Part shown: piece after piece, positions 25,412 to 33,242 of the stretch
Layout of the letters: each line of letters opens with the position of its first letter
Numbering within the stretch: the first letter of the stretch is position 1
Source of the DNA: Sulfurovum sp.
GTDB lineage: Bacteria; Campylobacterota; Campylobacteria; Campylobacterales; Sulfurovaceae
Assembly (NCBI GenBank): GCA_020721345.1
Contig: DYMX01000011.1
Location: 1 to 42,215 of the forward strand
Direction: 5' to 3'
DNA: 42,215 bases
The notes under the pieces: model-generated
Database searches by the model: none
The model's input: the letters and a program-made list of their open reading frames with translations, nothing else
Told to the model about the DNA's origin: nothing
Program-made: the position numbers and the translations under genes

Positions 25412-26644
25412 ATGATGAAAAAAGTAGTACTTTCAACAGCGGCAGTATTTGCTCTAAGCGGTATAGCAAATGCAGATACAAACAGTGACCTAAAGGCGCT
25501 TAAAGCTCAAATGGCGCAAATGGCTCAAAAGATAAAGGCTCTTGAAGATGAAAAAGCTAATGGCGGCGAAGAAGAAGTTGCGGGACTTGAAGCTAAACTT
25601 ACAGCATTTCAAAAAAAGGTAAGTAAAAATACAGCCATCACTTCAAAATCACCTAAGATTGAATTTAGCGGTACGCATTATCTCGGTTTTGTAAGTGGAA
25701 ACAACAATATAACAGACGATAGAGATAATGCTTTCGAAACAAGAAGAAACTACCTACAAACAAAAGCATACTTCAAAGAAAATCCGAAAGATTACCTAAG
25801 AATTACTCTTGATACATATCAACAAACAAAAGATATAAGTAGTGATGATACAGGAAGCTGGGAATTAAGACTAAAATATGCTTACCTTTACCTTGATGAG
25901 ATATTGCCTCATACGGGTGTTGAGCTTGGTCAAGTTCACAGACCTTGGATAGATTATGAAGAGCATAACGCTTGGGCATATAGATCTATCTCTAAAGTAT
26001 TTGTTGAAGATAAAAATCATGGTGCTGATTTTACAAATTCAGCTGACCTTGGATTTAACTTTAAAACAAAACTTCCATATTTTTCAAGCGAACTCGGTGT
26101 CTTCAATGGAGAAGGTTATCATGCTGTAGAGGGCGGTGAAGGCTTGAGTACAGAATGGAGACTAACTGGACATCTTCTTGGAACAGGCGAAGAGAAAGCA
26201 AATAAAGATCTTCAATATGCAAATGTATCTTTCTTTGGTCAAATGCATGATGATGATACAAAATTAAGAGGCGATGCTAGCGGAAACTTTGATTGGTATG
26301 GCGTTCATGCTGTTTATAACCAACCGGAGTTCTTGCTCGCAGCTCAATATATCAAAACTCAAAATGCAAAAATTGCCCTTGAAGGAAGCGGTTACAGCAT
26401 TAACGGTGAATATAGATTTATGCCTGATTTTAGTTTGATAGGTATGTATAATAGCTATAACTATGACAGTACAATAGCTGGAGATGTTGATGATATGAAC
26501 GGCTGGTTAGCCGGTGTTGCATATAGTTACAATAAAAATGTTAAATTTATAGTAAACTACCTATCTGAAAATAAAGATCTTAATAACGGAACAAAATCTT
26601 TAGATAAAGATTCTATTATGGCAACTGCAGAAGTTAAATGGTAA
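25412..26644 (+). CDS. Outer membrane porin with N-terminal coiled coil
   Basis: The protein begins with a clear signal peptide (KKVVLSTAAVFALSGIANA, cleavage probably after ADA-like Ala-Asn-Ala around residue 21). A heptad-rich coiled coil follows (about 25-50, LKALKAQMAQMAQKIKALEDE). The rest consists of alternating strands characteristic of a beta-barrel, and the last residue is Trp (TAEVKW), the usual aromatic barrel terminus. The architecture resembles the OprO/OprP-like and epsilonproteobacterial putative porins with a short periplasmic trimerising helix. Substrate is unknown. Two consecutive ATGs (25412 and 25415) are possible starts behind GAAGGAAAAAAG. It is monocistronic and ends at a strong intrinsic terminator. 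Confidence 0.82.
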   Translation: MMKKVVLSTAAVFALSGIANADTNSDLKALKAQMAQMAQKIKALEDEKANGGEEEVAGLEAKLTAFQKKVSKNTAITSKSPKIEFSGTHYLGFVSGNNNITDDRDNAFETRRNYLQTKAYFKENPKDYLRITLDTYQQTKDISSDDTGSWELRLKYAYLYLDEILPHTGVELGQVHRPWIDYEEHNAWAYRSISKVFVEDKNHGADFTNSADLGFNFKTKLPYFSSELGVFNGEGYHAVEGGEGLSTEWRLTGHLLGTGEEKANKDLQYANVSFFGQMHDDDTKLRGDASGNFDWYGVHAVYNQPEFLLAAQYIKTQNAKIALEGSGYSINGEYRFMPDFSLIGMYNSYNYDSTIAGDVDDMNGWLAGVAYSYNKNVKFIVNYLSENKDLNNGTKSLDKDSIMATAEVKW

Positions 26645-26673
26645 TCGTTTAATCTCAGATCTTATACTCCCTT

Positions 26674-26711
26674 CCCTATGCGCACCCAGCGCATAGGGTT
26701 TTCTTTTTTTA
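26674..26711 (+). terminator. Intrinsic terminator of the porin gene
   Basis: CCCTATGCGC and GCGCATAGGG form a perfect 10-bp stem with an ACCCA loop (26674-26698), followed by TTTTCTTTTTTT. Stem strength and T-tract are those of a classical rho-independent terminator, placed 30 nt after the porin stop. Confidence 0.93.
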
Positions 26712-26723
26712 ATCATATTTCGA

Positions 26724-26729
26724 TATAAT
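26724..26729 (+). promoter_or_regulatory. -10 box for the tRNA-Arg transcript
   Basis: A perfect TATAAT follows the porin terminator. A start near 26736 would produce a leader that contains the structured element at 26751-26814 and then tRNA-Arg. Confidence 0.6.
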
Positions 26730-26750
26730 TCTACAATCTGATTGATTCTC

Positions 26751-26814
26751 AAATTTTAAGCAAAGCTTAAAATTAGGTCTTCAGCAGACGGCTCTCGCAA
26801 CATAGTTGCTCTTT
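26751..26814 (+). ncRNA. Structured intergenic element, copy A (three hairpins), in the tRNA-Arg leader
   Basis: Three hairpins follow one another. Helix 1 is AATTTTAAGC-AAA-GCTTAAAATT (26752-26774). Helix 2 is GTCT-TCAGC-AGAC (26777-26789). Helix 3 is GCAAC-ATA-GTTGC (26797-26809), then TCTTT. A related copy lies at 35431-35494 on the minus strand, about 80 percent identical by hand alignment, with paired substitutions in all three helices. GGTCT at 26776-26780 can alternatively pair with AGACC at 26816-26820, which would replace helix 2. Function is unknown. It may be a processed leader, a small RNA or a mobile palindromic repeat. Confidence 0.6.
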
Positions 26815-26848
26815 GAGACCTCTGAATATTAATATCTCAATTATTTTT

Positions 26849-26925
26849 GCACTCATAGCTCAGCTGGATAGAGCAACGGTTTGCGGTACCGTAGGTCAGA
26901 GGTTCGAATCCTCTTGGGTGTACCA
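26849..26925 (+). tRNA. tRNA-Arg (anticodon GCG)
   Basis: A complete 77-nt cloverleaf can be drawn. The acceptor is GCACTCA/TGGGTGT with G-U pairs at 1-72 and 5-68. The D-arm is GCTC...GAGC. The anticodon stem ACGGT/ACCGT has loop TTGCGGT, putting GCG at positions 34-36. The T-arm is AGAGG-TTCGAAT-CCTCT. The discriminator is A, and CCA is encoded. GCG reads the arginine codons CGC and CGU. The D-loop has an A at the position of the arginine identity element A20. Confidence 0.93.
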
Positions 26926-26983
26926 TTTCTGCTTTTAATGAAAATTATAATAAAATCTATGTAAAATTTAAAGGGCGCTGTTT

Positions 26984-27634
26984 ATGAGAATTTTACTGAT
27001 CAATAAAAACCCTGTCGTATCCGAACTGCTTTCTTTTTCTACATTGAACACTTCTCATTCCTATAAAGAAACGCAAAATTTAGACACTACCTACAATGAT
27101 GTCGATATGACAATACTTGATGATACTATCTTTTGTGATGATACATACAATGTGTGTAAAAATAAACCTTGCATTATTTTGACAAATAAAAATTCTATAG
27201 ATCATTTTAAAGATATAAAAGAACAAACCATACTGCTGCAAAAACCTTTTATGCCCGAACTTCTGCTTGATGCCATAGAGTCATTTGAAACAGGAATAGA
27301 GGATTTTTTTAAACAAAAAAATAGAGATTTAAACGAAAGTTCAAACAATACGATAGAATCTGAGCCCGAAGCAGCAATATTGGATAAAGATGAAATTGAC
27401 AAGATACAGCAATTGTTAAATGATGAAAATTTAATTGAAGGCAATAGCATAAATATTGAAAATAACGAAGAGGGCATTGAACACAAAGATAATGTAAGTT
27501 ATGTTTTCGATAAAAATTCTAAAACAAAAGAAAAAGAGTTAATAGAGGCAATCCTAAGCATGAAGCCGAAAAAATTGAAAAAATTCCTTAAAAATGCAAA
27601 TATTAAACTAAACATAGAGATAAAAGAGCATTAA
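26984..27634 (+). CDS. Hypothetical protein with degenerate response-regulator receiver-like N-terminus
   Basis: I do not recognise a named family. The first 105 residues look like a degraded receiver domain: beta-1 MRILLINKN, a strand ending in acidic residues (DMTILDD, around 40-46, near the usual phospho-Asp position), a later CIILTNK strand and a conserved-looking Lys in LLQKPFMPELLLDAIE, where true receivers have the beta-5 KP. The beta-1 acidic pair is absent, so phosphorylation is doubtful. The middle (110-180) is acidic and Asn-rich, probably disordered. The end is a Lys-rich helix (MKPKKLKKFLKNANIKLNIEIKEH). TATAAT at 26946-26951 gives a short leader. The stop overlaps the gmk ATG, so the two are cotranscribed. 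Confidence 0.6.
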   Translation: MRILLINKNPVVSELLSFSTLNTSHSYKETQNLDTTYNDVDMTILDDTIFCDDTYNVCKNKPCIILTNKNSIDHFKDIKEQTILLQKPFMPELLLDAIESFETGIEDFFKQKNRDLNESSNNTIESEPEAAILDKDEIDKIQQLLNDENLIEGNSINIENNEEGIEHKDNVSYVFDKNSKTKEKELIEAILSMKPKKLKKFLKNANIKLNIEIKEH

Positions 27635-28239
27635 TGTCAATAGTTGTAATATCCGGTCCAAGCGGCGCAGGTAAAAGCACTATCATAAACAAAGCGAGTG
27701 AGCATATAGGAAGTTTTTATTTTTCTATCTCTACTACCACAAGAGCGCCAAGGGTCGGAGAGGTTAACGGCAGGGAGTATTTTTTTGTCACAAAAGAAGA
27801 GTTTGAAGATGATATCAAAGAGGGTAATTTCTTAGAATTTGCAAAAGTTCACGATAATTATTATGGAACATCCCTAAAGCCTGTGTTAAATGCTTTAAAT
27901 GAGGGAAAATTGGTTATTTTTGATATAGATGTTCAAGGACATAAATTAGTTAGAGAAAAGTTAAATAAGATAACCACTTCCATCTTTATTACTCCGCCAA
28001 ACCTTTGCGAGTTAGAATTGAGATTAAAAAACAGATCTCTTGATGATGATGAGATCATAAAAAGAAGATTGGAAAATGCAAAAAAAGAGATCAGATCAAT
28101 AAAAGAGTACGACTATGTGATCATCAATGATGATATAGATAGGGCAGCCAAAGAGTTTGTTTCTGTTTGCAATGCGGCAAGATTGAAGTTAAGTAATGAA
28201 GAGATAGATAAAATAATCTCTTTTTGGGAAAAATCTTAA
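27634..28239 (+). CDS. gmk: Guanylate kinase
   Basis: Gmk phosphorylates GMP to GDP and is essential for GTP and nucleotide supply. The 201-residue protein shows the P-loop GPSGAGKST at residues 7-15, the GMP-binding STTTRAPRVGEVNGREYFFV (about 32-51), VHDNYYGTS and the lid segment RLKNRSLDDDEIIKRRLENAKKEI. The start codon overlaps the stop of the pseudo-receiver gene. The order gmk-tatA-argS is conserved in Helicobacter and other Campylobacterota. Confidence 0.95.
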   Translation: MSIVVISGPSGAGKSTIINKASEHIGSFYFSISTTTRAPRVGEVNGREYFFVTKEEFEDDIKEGNFLEFAKVHDNYYGTSLKPVLNALNEGKLVIFDIDVQGHKLVREKLNKITTSIFITPPNLCELELRLKNRSLDDDEIIKRRLENAKKEIRSIKEYDYVIINDDIDRAAKEFVSVCNAARLKLSNEEIDKIISFWEKS

Positions 28240-28283
28240 AGAGGCAATAGTACACTTTTTATCAAAAAGATTAAAAAATTGTG

Positions 28284-28289
28284 TATAAT
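28284..28289 (+). promoter_or_regulatory. -10 box for tatA
   Basis: GTGTATAATTTGC contains a perfect TATAAT 28 nt upstream of the tatA ATG. It lies inside the upstream extension of the ORF-track reading frame, which supports the shorter tatA start at 28318. Confidence 0.65.
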
Positions 28290-28317
28290 TTGCTTAAATA
28301 ATCACAAGGAAATAAAA

Positions 28318-28536
28318 ATGGGATCTTTTAGTATGGGTCATTGGCTGATAGTGCTGGCCGTAATTGTACTTCTTTTTGGAGCAAAAAAAATACCTGAACT
28401 CGCAAAAGGCTTAGGAAAAGGCATCAAAGACTTTAAAGAGGCTGTAAAAGAAGATGAGAAAACTGATGATACAAAAGAGTTGACATCAACTGAAGCCGAC
28501 ACTACCAAATCAGACAAAACTACACAAAACAGCTAA
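28318..28536 (+). CDS. tatA: Twin-arginine translocase subunit TatA
   Basis: TatA forms the size-variable pore of the Tat pathway for folded proteins. I chose the ATG at 28318, behind AAGGAAATAAAA, over the track start at 28279. It gives 72 residues with the standard layout: a short N-terminus (MGSFSMGHW), a single membrane helix ([12 protein letters not shown]), the conserved hinge [22 protein letters not shown] and an acidic, Thr/Lys-rich tail. The gene lies 78 nt after gmk with its own promoter, followed by a 26-bp palindrome and argS. Confidence 0.93.
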   Translation: MGSFSMGHWLIVLAVIVLLFGAKKIPELAKGLGKGIKDFKEAVKEDEKTDDTKELTSTEADTTKSDKTTQNS

Positions 28537-28556
28537 TTTGCAATTGCAAATTAGCT
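28531..28556. repeat. 26-bp perfect palindrome spanning the tatA stop codon
   Basis: The arm AGCTAATTTGCAA is followed immediately by its inverse complement, so the RNA would form a long hairpin with a minimal loop. The tatA TAA stop lies in the left arm. Only TTAAAATC follows, without a run of T, so terminator function is uncertain. The arms resemble helix 1 of the structured element at 35431-35494 (CTAATTTTG...CAAAATTAG), which likewise overlaps a stop codon. Confidence 0.6.
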
Positions 28557-28569
28557 TAAAATCAACAAT

Positions 28570-30267
28570 ATGAAATTTAAATCATTGATCAACGATAAAT
28601 TACAAGAGGCATTTGACAAAGCGGGCATTAAACCTGATCTGATAACCGTAAACGACGCATCAAAGCCTGAATTCGGAGACTTTCAATACAATGGGATAAT
28701 GGCAGTTGCAAAAAAGCTTGGACATAATCCAAGAGATACCGCTTTGCTTTTAGCAGACAATATCCATGGCGATATGATAAGCAAGATAGAAGTGGCAGGT
28801 CTCGGGTTTATAAATATACATATAGATAACAATTGGCTTTCAAGTAGAATAACCGATATTTTCAAGAGTGAAGATCTTGCTATAGAAAAAGACATAAATC
28901 AAAAAACTATAGTTATTGACTATAGCGGACCAAATATGGCAAAAGAGATGCATGTAGGACATCTTAGATCCACTATTATTGGCGATAGTTTGGCAAACTT
29001 ATTTGAATTTCTTGGTCATAAGGTTATCAGGCAAAATCATATAGGTGACTGGGGTACGCAGTTTGGTATGCTTATCGCCTACTTGGAAGAGGTTCATAAA
29101 AATGACAGCTTCGATGAACTTAAAAATTTGGAAAATTTTTACAAATTGGCTAAAAAAAAGTTTGATGATGATTTGGATTTTGCCGATAGAGCTAGAGAGT
29201 ATGTAGTAAAAATACAAAGCGGAGATAAGCATTGCTTGGAGCTTTGGCGAAAATTTATAGATATCTCTCTGTCTCATTGTGATGAGGTTTATGAAAAACT
29301 TGCCATCGGTCTTACCAAAGATGATGCAAGAGCTGAGAGTTTTTACAATGATCTATTACCTGCGATCATAAAGAAATTAGAGCACAGCGGATTGCTTCAA
29401 ATAAGCGATGGAGCTAAATGTGTATTTTTGCCAAATAGAGAAGCGCCGCTTATTGTTCAAAAAAGCGATGGCGGATATCTTTATGCTTCAACAGACCTTG
29501 CCGCCATAGGCTATAGAAATGATGTTTTGAAGGCAGACAGAATATGTTATGTTGTTGATGCAAGACAGAGCGATCATTTTGCCGGAGTTTTTTGGACTGC
29601 AAAAGAGTCCGGCATTTGCAATAATGATGCAAGATTAGAACATATTGCATTCGGTACCATGATGGATAAAAGCGGCAAACCCTTTAAAACAAGAGACGGT
29701 GGAACAGTTAAGCTTATAGACTTGCTTGATGAAGCAGTCATTAGAGCAAAAGACACCATAAAAGATAGAGCAAATTTTTCAAACGATGAAGTGGCATCTT
29801 TGGCAAAAATTATAGGTATCGGCGCGGTAAAATATAGCGACCTTAGCATAAATAGAGAATCGAATTATATTTTTGATTGGGACAAGATGCTCTCATTTGA
29901 CGGCAATACATCACTTTATATGCAGTATGCGTATGCTAGAATACAGAGTATTTTAAAAAAATTTGCCGGTGATATTTCCGGTAGTGTTGAGCTCGGATCG
30001 GATATCGAGCACAAACTAGCAATTATGCTTTTAAGTTTTGAAGATATTTTGCAAAAAATCGCACACGATGCTACGCCTCATACAATAACTAGTTTTTTGT
30101 ATGATTTGGCTACAATTTTTATGAGGTTTTATGAACAAAGCCCGATATTAAGAGATGATGTGCCAAATAATGTGAAGATGAGTAGAATTATGTTATCAAC
30201 CGTAGTTGCTCGCACTATTAAAAAAGGTTTGGAAATTTTGGGAATAGAGGTGGTCGATAGACTGTAA
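28570..30267 (+). CDS. argS: Arginyl-tRNA synthetase
   Basis: ArgS charges tRNA-Arg with arginine. The 565-residue class I synthetase has the N-terminal Add1-type domain (about 1-100), the HIGH-like motif HVGHLRST at 128-135 inside SGPNMAKEMHVGHLRSTIIGD, the IRQNHIGDWGTQFGMLI segment and the catalytic core TDLAAIGYR...VVDARQSDHF. In place of a standard KMSKS is MDKSGKPFKTRDGGTV. The C-terminal anticodon-binding domain includes LYMQYAYARIQSI. The ATG is 14 nt after the palindrome. A cognate tRNA-Arg lies about 1.6 kb upstream. Confidence 0.95.
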   Translation: MKFKSLINDKLQEAFDKAGIKPDLITVNDASKPEFGDFQYNGIMAVAKKLGHNPRDTALLLADNIHGDMISKIEVAGLGFINIHIDNNWLSSRITDIFKSEDLAIEKDINQKTIVIDYSGPNMAKEMHVGHLRSTIIGDSLANLFEFLGHKVIRQNHIGDWGTQFGMLIAYLEEVHKNDSFDELKNLENFYKLAKKKFDDDLDFADRAREYVVKIQSGDKHCLELWRKFIDISLSHCDEVYEKLAIGLTKDDARAESFYNDLLPAIIKKLEHSGLLQISDGAKCVFLPNREAPLIVQKSDGGYLYASTDLAAIGYRNDVLKADRICYVVDARQSDHFAGVFWTAKESGICNNDARLEHIAFGTMMDKSGKPFKTRDGGTVKLIDLLDEAVIRAKDTIKDRANFSNDEVASLAKIIGIGAVKYSDLSINRESNYIFDWDKMLSFDGNTSLYMQYAYARIQSILKKFAGDISGSVELGSDIEHKLAIMLLSFEDILQKIAHDATPHTITSFLYDLATIFMRFYEQSPILRDDVPNNVKMSRIMLSTVVARTIKKGLEILGIEVVDRL

Positions 30268-30303
30268 TTGAGGATTAATTAAATTACAACTAGGAGGTTT
30301 TTT

Positions 30304-30633
30304 ATGGTTAAAGTTGCTTTGTTTGCTGTTTTGATTGCTGTTCTGCTTTTGATGCTTTTTCGTAATAAACTTAATTTTTCAATGATCTTTATAGTTACTA
30401 TTAGCTTCGCTATCGTTTCTTTTTGTGCCATTATCGGTTTAAATATGAAATCTACGCCCATATTTTTCGCCATTCATAATGTGGCCATTATGCTGGCAAC
30501 CGGAGCGATTTTGTATTATATGATAACTAAAAGATATCTTTTGCCTGTTGTATTGTTGCCTATTTTTACACTTGCATTATATATGGTGACAGCATACTCA
30601 AGCGGCGCAAAAGACAATATACTGCTTGGTTGA
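30304..30633 (+). CDS. Small membrane protein of unknown function
   Basis: The 109-residue protein is largely hydrophobic, with about four predicted transmembrane helices (roughly residues 2-18, 26-46, 54-72 and 78-96) and no recognisable catalytic motif. It is preceded by a strong ribosome-binding site (TAGGAGG) 6 nt upstream of the ATG, which supports it as a real gene. It lies 36 nt after argS and about 100 nt before acpP, so it is probably cotranscribed with argS. I do not recognise the family. Confidence 0.65.
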   Translation: MVKVALFAVLIAVLLLMLFRNKLNFSMIFIVTISFAIVSFCAIIGLNMKSTPIFFAIHNVAIMLATGAILYYMITKRYLLPVVLLPIFTLALYMVTAYSSGAKDNILLG

Positions 30634-30692
30634 GACCGTTTTAACTTAGCCGTTTTTATCATTTGGTCTTTGAAGCTTTATCATTTTTTGGA

Positions 30693-30698
30693 TATAAT
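30693..30698 (+). promoter_or_regulatory. -10 box for acpP
   Basis: GGATATAATACC carries a perfect TATAAT 36 nt upstream of the acpP ATG, preceded by T-rich sequence as is common in this phylum. The ORF-track extension upstream of 30735 runs through this promoter and is unlikely to be translated. Confidence 0.65.
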
Positions 30699-30734
30699 AC
30701 CTTCTCACTATATAAAAAATCGAAGGAGTGTCAA

Positions 30735-30965
30735 ATGGCAATATTTGATGAAGTAAAAGATGTAGTTGTTGAACAACTTAATGTTAGTCCGGATGAAGTA
30801 AAAGAAGATTCAAAATTTGTTGAAGATCTAGGTGCTGATAGTCTTGATGTTGTTGAGCTTGTTATGGCTCTTGAAGAGAAATTCGATATCGAAATTCCTG
30901 ATGATCAAGCAGAAAAAATTGCAACTGTAGCTGATGCTATCAACTTTATAGAAGGCAATAAATAA
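30735..30965 (+). CDS. acpP: Acyl carrier protein
   Basis: ACP carries growing fatty acyl chains on a phosphopantetheine arm. The true start is the ATG at 30735, behind GAAGGAG, giving the standard 76-residue acidic four-helix protein. The modification site is Ser36 in the classic [18 protein letters not shown] motif. The N-terminus [17 protein letters not shown] and the end [10 protein letters not shown] are typical. It stands at the head of the acpP-fabF-accA group conserved in Campylobacter, though two hairpins separate it from fabF. Confidence 0.96.
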   Translation: MAIFDEVKDVVVEQLNVSPDEVKEDSKFVEDLGADSLDVVELVMALEEKFDIEIPDDQAEKIATVADAINFIEGNK

Positions 30966-30976
30966 TTACACCAAAC

Positions 30977-31013
30977 CTTTTTTGAAGCAAGGCTTCAAAA
31001 AAGTTTGTTGTTT
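30977..31013 (+). terminator. Terminator or attenuator hairpin after acpP
   Basis: CTTTTTTGAAGC pairs perfectly with GCTTCAAAAAAG (12 bp, AAG loop, 30977-31003), followed by TTTGTTGTTT. The right arm's A-run and the left arm's T-run make it symmetrical, and the trailing T-rich tail fits partial intrinsic termination. This would let acpP be expressed above fabF. Confidence 0.7.
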
Positions 31014-31017
31014 GAGT

Positions 31018-31049
31018 TGACTAATGTAAAAATTGTTTTACATTAGTCA
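31018..31049 (+). promoter_or_regulatory. 14-bp perfect hairpin in the fabF leader
   Basis: TGACTAATGTAAAA pairs perfectly with TTTTACATTAGTCA around an ATTG loop, ending 20 nt before the fabF GTG start. It follows the first acpP hairpin by 14 nt. It could be an operator dyad, an mRNA-stabilising stem or part of an attenuation switch. No T-run follows, so termination here is unlikely. Confidence 0.55.
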
Positions 31050-31069
31050 GAGCAAAAATAGGAGAGAAT

Positions 31070-32287
31070 GTGAAAAGAGTAGTTGTAACAGGTCTAGGAA
31101 TGATAAATAGTCTTGGACACGATAAAGAGAGTTCTTTTAAAGCTATATTAGATGGCGAATGTGGAATAAAAAAAATAGAGCTTTTTGATGCCTCTGAACA
31201 GTCTGTGCAGATAGCAGGAGAGGTTGTTGACTTTGATCCAAGTACTATCATGGATCCAAAAGAAGTAAAAAAAGCGGATAGATTTATTCATCTTGGAATC
31301 AAGGCAGCGCAGGAAGCTATGGCAGATGCATCTTTTAAAGACGGATTTGATAGTGAAAGATTTGGGATATCTTCAGCATCTGGGATAGGCGGGCTCGGTA
31401 ACATAGAAAAAAATTCACTTGTTTGTGCAGAAAAAGGTCCAAGAAGAATTTCTCCATTTTTTATACCTTCAGCGCTTGTAAATATGCTTGGCGGTTTTGT
31501 ATCGATAGAACACGGACTAAGAGGACCAAATTTATCAAGCGTTACTGCTTGTGCGGCAGGAACTCATGCTATAAATGAAGCTGCTAAGACAATTATGCTA
31601 GGCGGCGCTGACAGAATGCTTGTTGTTGGCGCAGAATCTGCGATATGCGCTGTCGGAATAGGCGGATTTGCTTCAATGAAGGCTCTTTGCTCGGACAATG
31701 AGAACCCGCAAGGATCATCAAGGCCGTTCGATAGCGATAGAAGCGGGTTTGTAATGGGAGAGGGTGCAGGAGCATTGGTGCTTGAAGAGTATGAAGCTGC
31801 AGTTGCAAGAGACGCTAAAATATACGGCGAAGTTATTGGATTTGGCGAAAGCGGTGATGCAAATCACATAACAACTCCTGTTGTTGACGGTCCGGCGCGC
31901 GCTATAAAAGCCGCTATGAATATGGCTGGAAATCCGAAAGTTGATTATATTAATGCTCACGGCACAAGTACGCCGGCAAACGATAAAAATGAAACAGCTG
32001 CTATAAAATCAGTATTTGGAAGCAAAGAGAACTGTCCTCCTATTAGTTCTACAAAGGGGCAAATAGGGCATTGTTTAGGCGCTGCTGGTGCAATTGAAGC
32101 GGTTATCACTCTTATGGCTATGAGAGATGGAATACTTCCTCCGACAATCAACTATACTACACCGGATCCAGAGTGTGATTTGGACTATATTCCAAATGTT
32201 GCAAGAAAAGCGGATATTAATGTAGCTATGAGCAATTCGTTTGGTTTTGGCGGAACAAACGGCGTTGTAATATTAAAAAAAATATAA
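31070..32287 (+). CDS. fabF: 3-oxoacyl-ACP synthase II (beta-ketoacyl-ACP synthase FabF)
   Basis: FabF condenses malonyl-ACP with acyl-ACP in fatty acid elongation. The 405-residue protein begins at a GTG behind AGGAGAG, giving [16 protein letters not shown], the standard start. The catalytic triad is visible: Cys161 in [10 protein letters not shown], His in [11 protein letters not shown] and His in [15 protein letters not shown]. The glycine-rich [10 protein letters not shown] closes the fold. It is followed 10 nt later by accA. Confidence 0.95.
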   Translation: MKRVVVTGLGMINSLGHDKESSFKAILDGECGIKKIELFDASEQSVQIAGEVVDFDPSTIMDPKEVKKADRFIHLGIKAAQEAMADASFKDGFDSERFGISSASGIGGLGNIEKNSLVCAEKGPRRISPFFIPSALVNMLGGFVSIEHGLRGPNLSSVTACAAGTHAINEAAKTIMLGGADRMLVVGAESAICAVGIGGFASMKALCSDNENPQGSSRPFDSDRSGFVMGEGAGALVLEEYEAAVARDAKIYGEVIGFGESGDANHITTPVVDGPARAIKAAMNMAGNPKVDYINAHGTSTPANDKNETAAIKSVFGSKENCPPISSTKGQIGHCLGAAGAIEAVITLMAMRDGILPPTINYTTPDPECDLDYIPNVARKADINVAMSNSFGFGGTNGVVILKKI

Positions 32288-32297
32288 GGATAATATA

Positions 32298-33233
32298 ATG
32301 GTAACTTATCTTGATTTCGAAAAGCATATCGAGCATCTAGATGAGGCTATCGAAAATGCAAAAGCTACAAATGATACTAAATCACTAAAAAAGCTTGAAG
32401 CTGATTTAGATAAAGAAGTAAAAAAAATTTACGGTAGTCTAAATGATTATCAAAAATTACAACTTGCTCGCCATCCCGATCGTCCATATGCATTAGATTA
32501 TATTAGAGTCATTTTAGACGATAGTTATGAGATACACGGCGATCGCGCTTTTTATGATGATAGCGCTATTGTATGCTTTATAGGATATGTTGACGGGCAT
32601 AAAACTATGGCTATAGGCGAACAAAAAGGTAGAGGTATCAAAAATAAGATCAAAAGAAATTTTGGTATGCCAAATCCTGAAGGATACAGAAAGGCTCTTA
32701 GGTGCGTAAGACTTGCCGAGAAATTTGATATCCCTGTACTTTTGCTTGTCGATACTCCGGGCGCATATCCTGGAATTGGAGCAGAAGAGAGAGGACAAAG
32801 CGAAGCGATTGCTAGAAATCTTTTTGAGTTTACAGGCATTAAAGTACCGCTTGTTTCTATCGTTATAGGCGAAGGCGGAAGCGGCGGGGCATTGGCTATC
32901 GGTGTTGCTGATAGGCTTGCTATGATGAGATATTCCGTATTTTCTGTAATTTCACCTGAAGGTTGTTCTGCAATTCTTTGGGATGATCCAAAGAAAGTTG
33001 AAGTGGCCACAAAAGCGCTTAAAATAACTCCGGATGATCTAATGAAGCACAAACTTGTTGATAGCGTACTAGACGAACCGTTAACAGGCGCTCATAGAGA
33101 TAAGGTTCAAGCCGCAAAAGTTTTAAAAGAGTACTATCTAAAATCACTTGGGGAGCTTAAAAGCCTAAGTGTTGATGAGATGCTCGATCTTCGCTATAGA
33201 AAACTTACTTCAATCGGCGCCTTTAGCGAGTAG
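32298..33233 (+). CDS. accA: Acetyl-CoA carboxylase carboxyltransferase subunit alpha
   Basis: AccA transfers CO2 from biotin to acetyl-CoA with AccD, making malonyl-CoA for the ACP-dependent pathway encoded just upstream. The 311-residue protein has the N-terminal helical part ([17 protein letters not shown]), the [31 protein letters not shown] segment and the crotonase-like core [55 protein letters not shown] and [20 protein letters not shown] follow. A short gap to fabF shows cotranscription. Confidence 0.95.
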   Translation: MVTYLDFEKHIEHLDEAIENAKATNDTKSLKKLEADLDKEVKKIYGSLNDYQKLQLARHPDRPYALDYIRVILDDSYEIHGDRAFYDDSAIVCFIGYVDGHKTMAIGEQKGRGIKNKIKRNFGMPNPEGYRKALRCVRLAEKFDIPVLLLVDTPGAYPGIGAEERGQSEAIARNLFEFTGIKVPLVSIVIGEGGSGGALAIGVADRLAMMRYSVFSVISPEGCSAILWDDPKKVEVATKALKITPDDLMKHKLVDSVLDEPLTGAHRDKVQAAKVLKEYYLKSLGELKSLSVDEMLDLRYRKLTSIGAFSE

Positions 33234-33242
33234 TTTGCATAT

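Noticed and set aside
32552-33052. Minus-strand ORF of 166 residues
   Set aside because: It is opposite the highly conserved accA core. Length alone does not make it credible.
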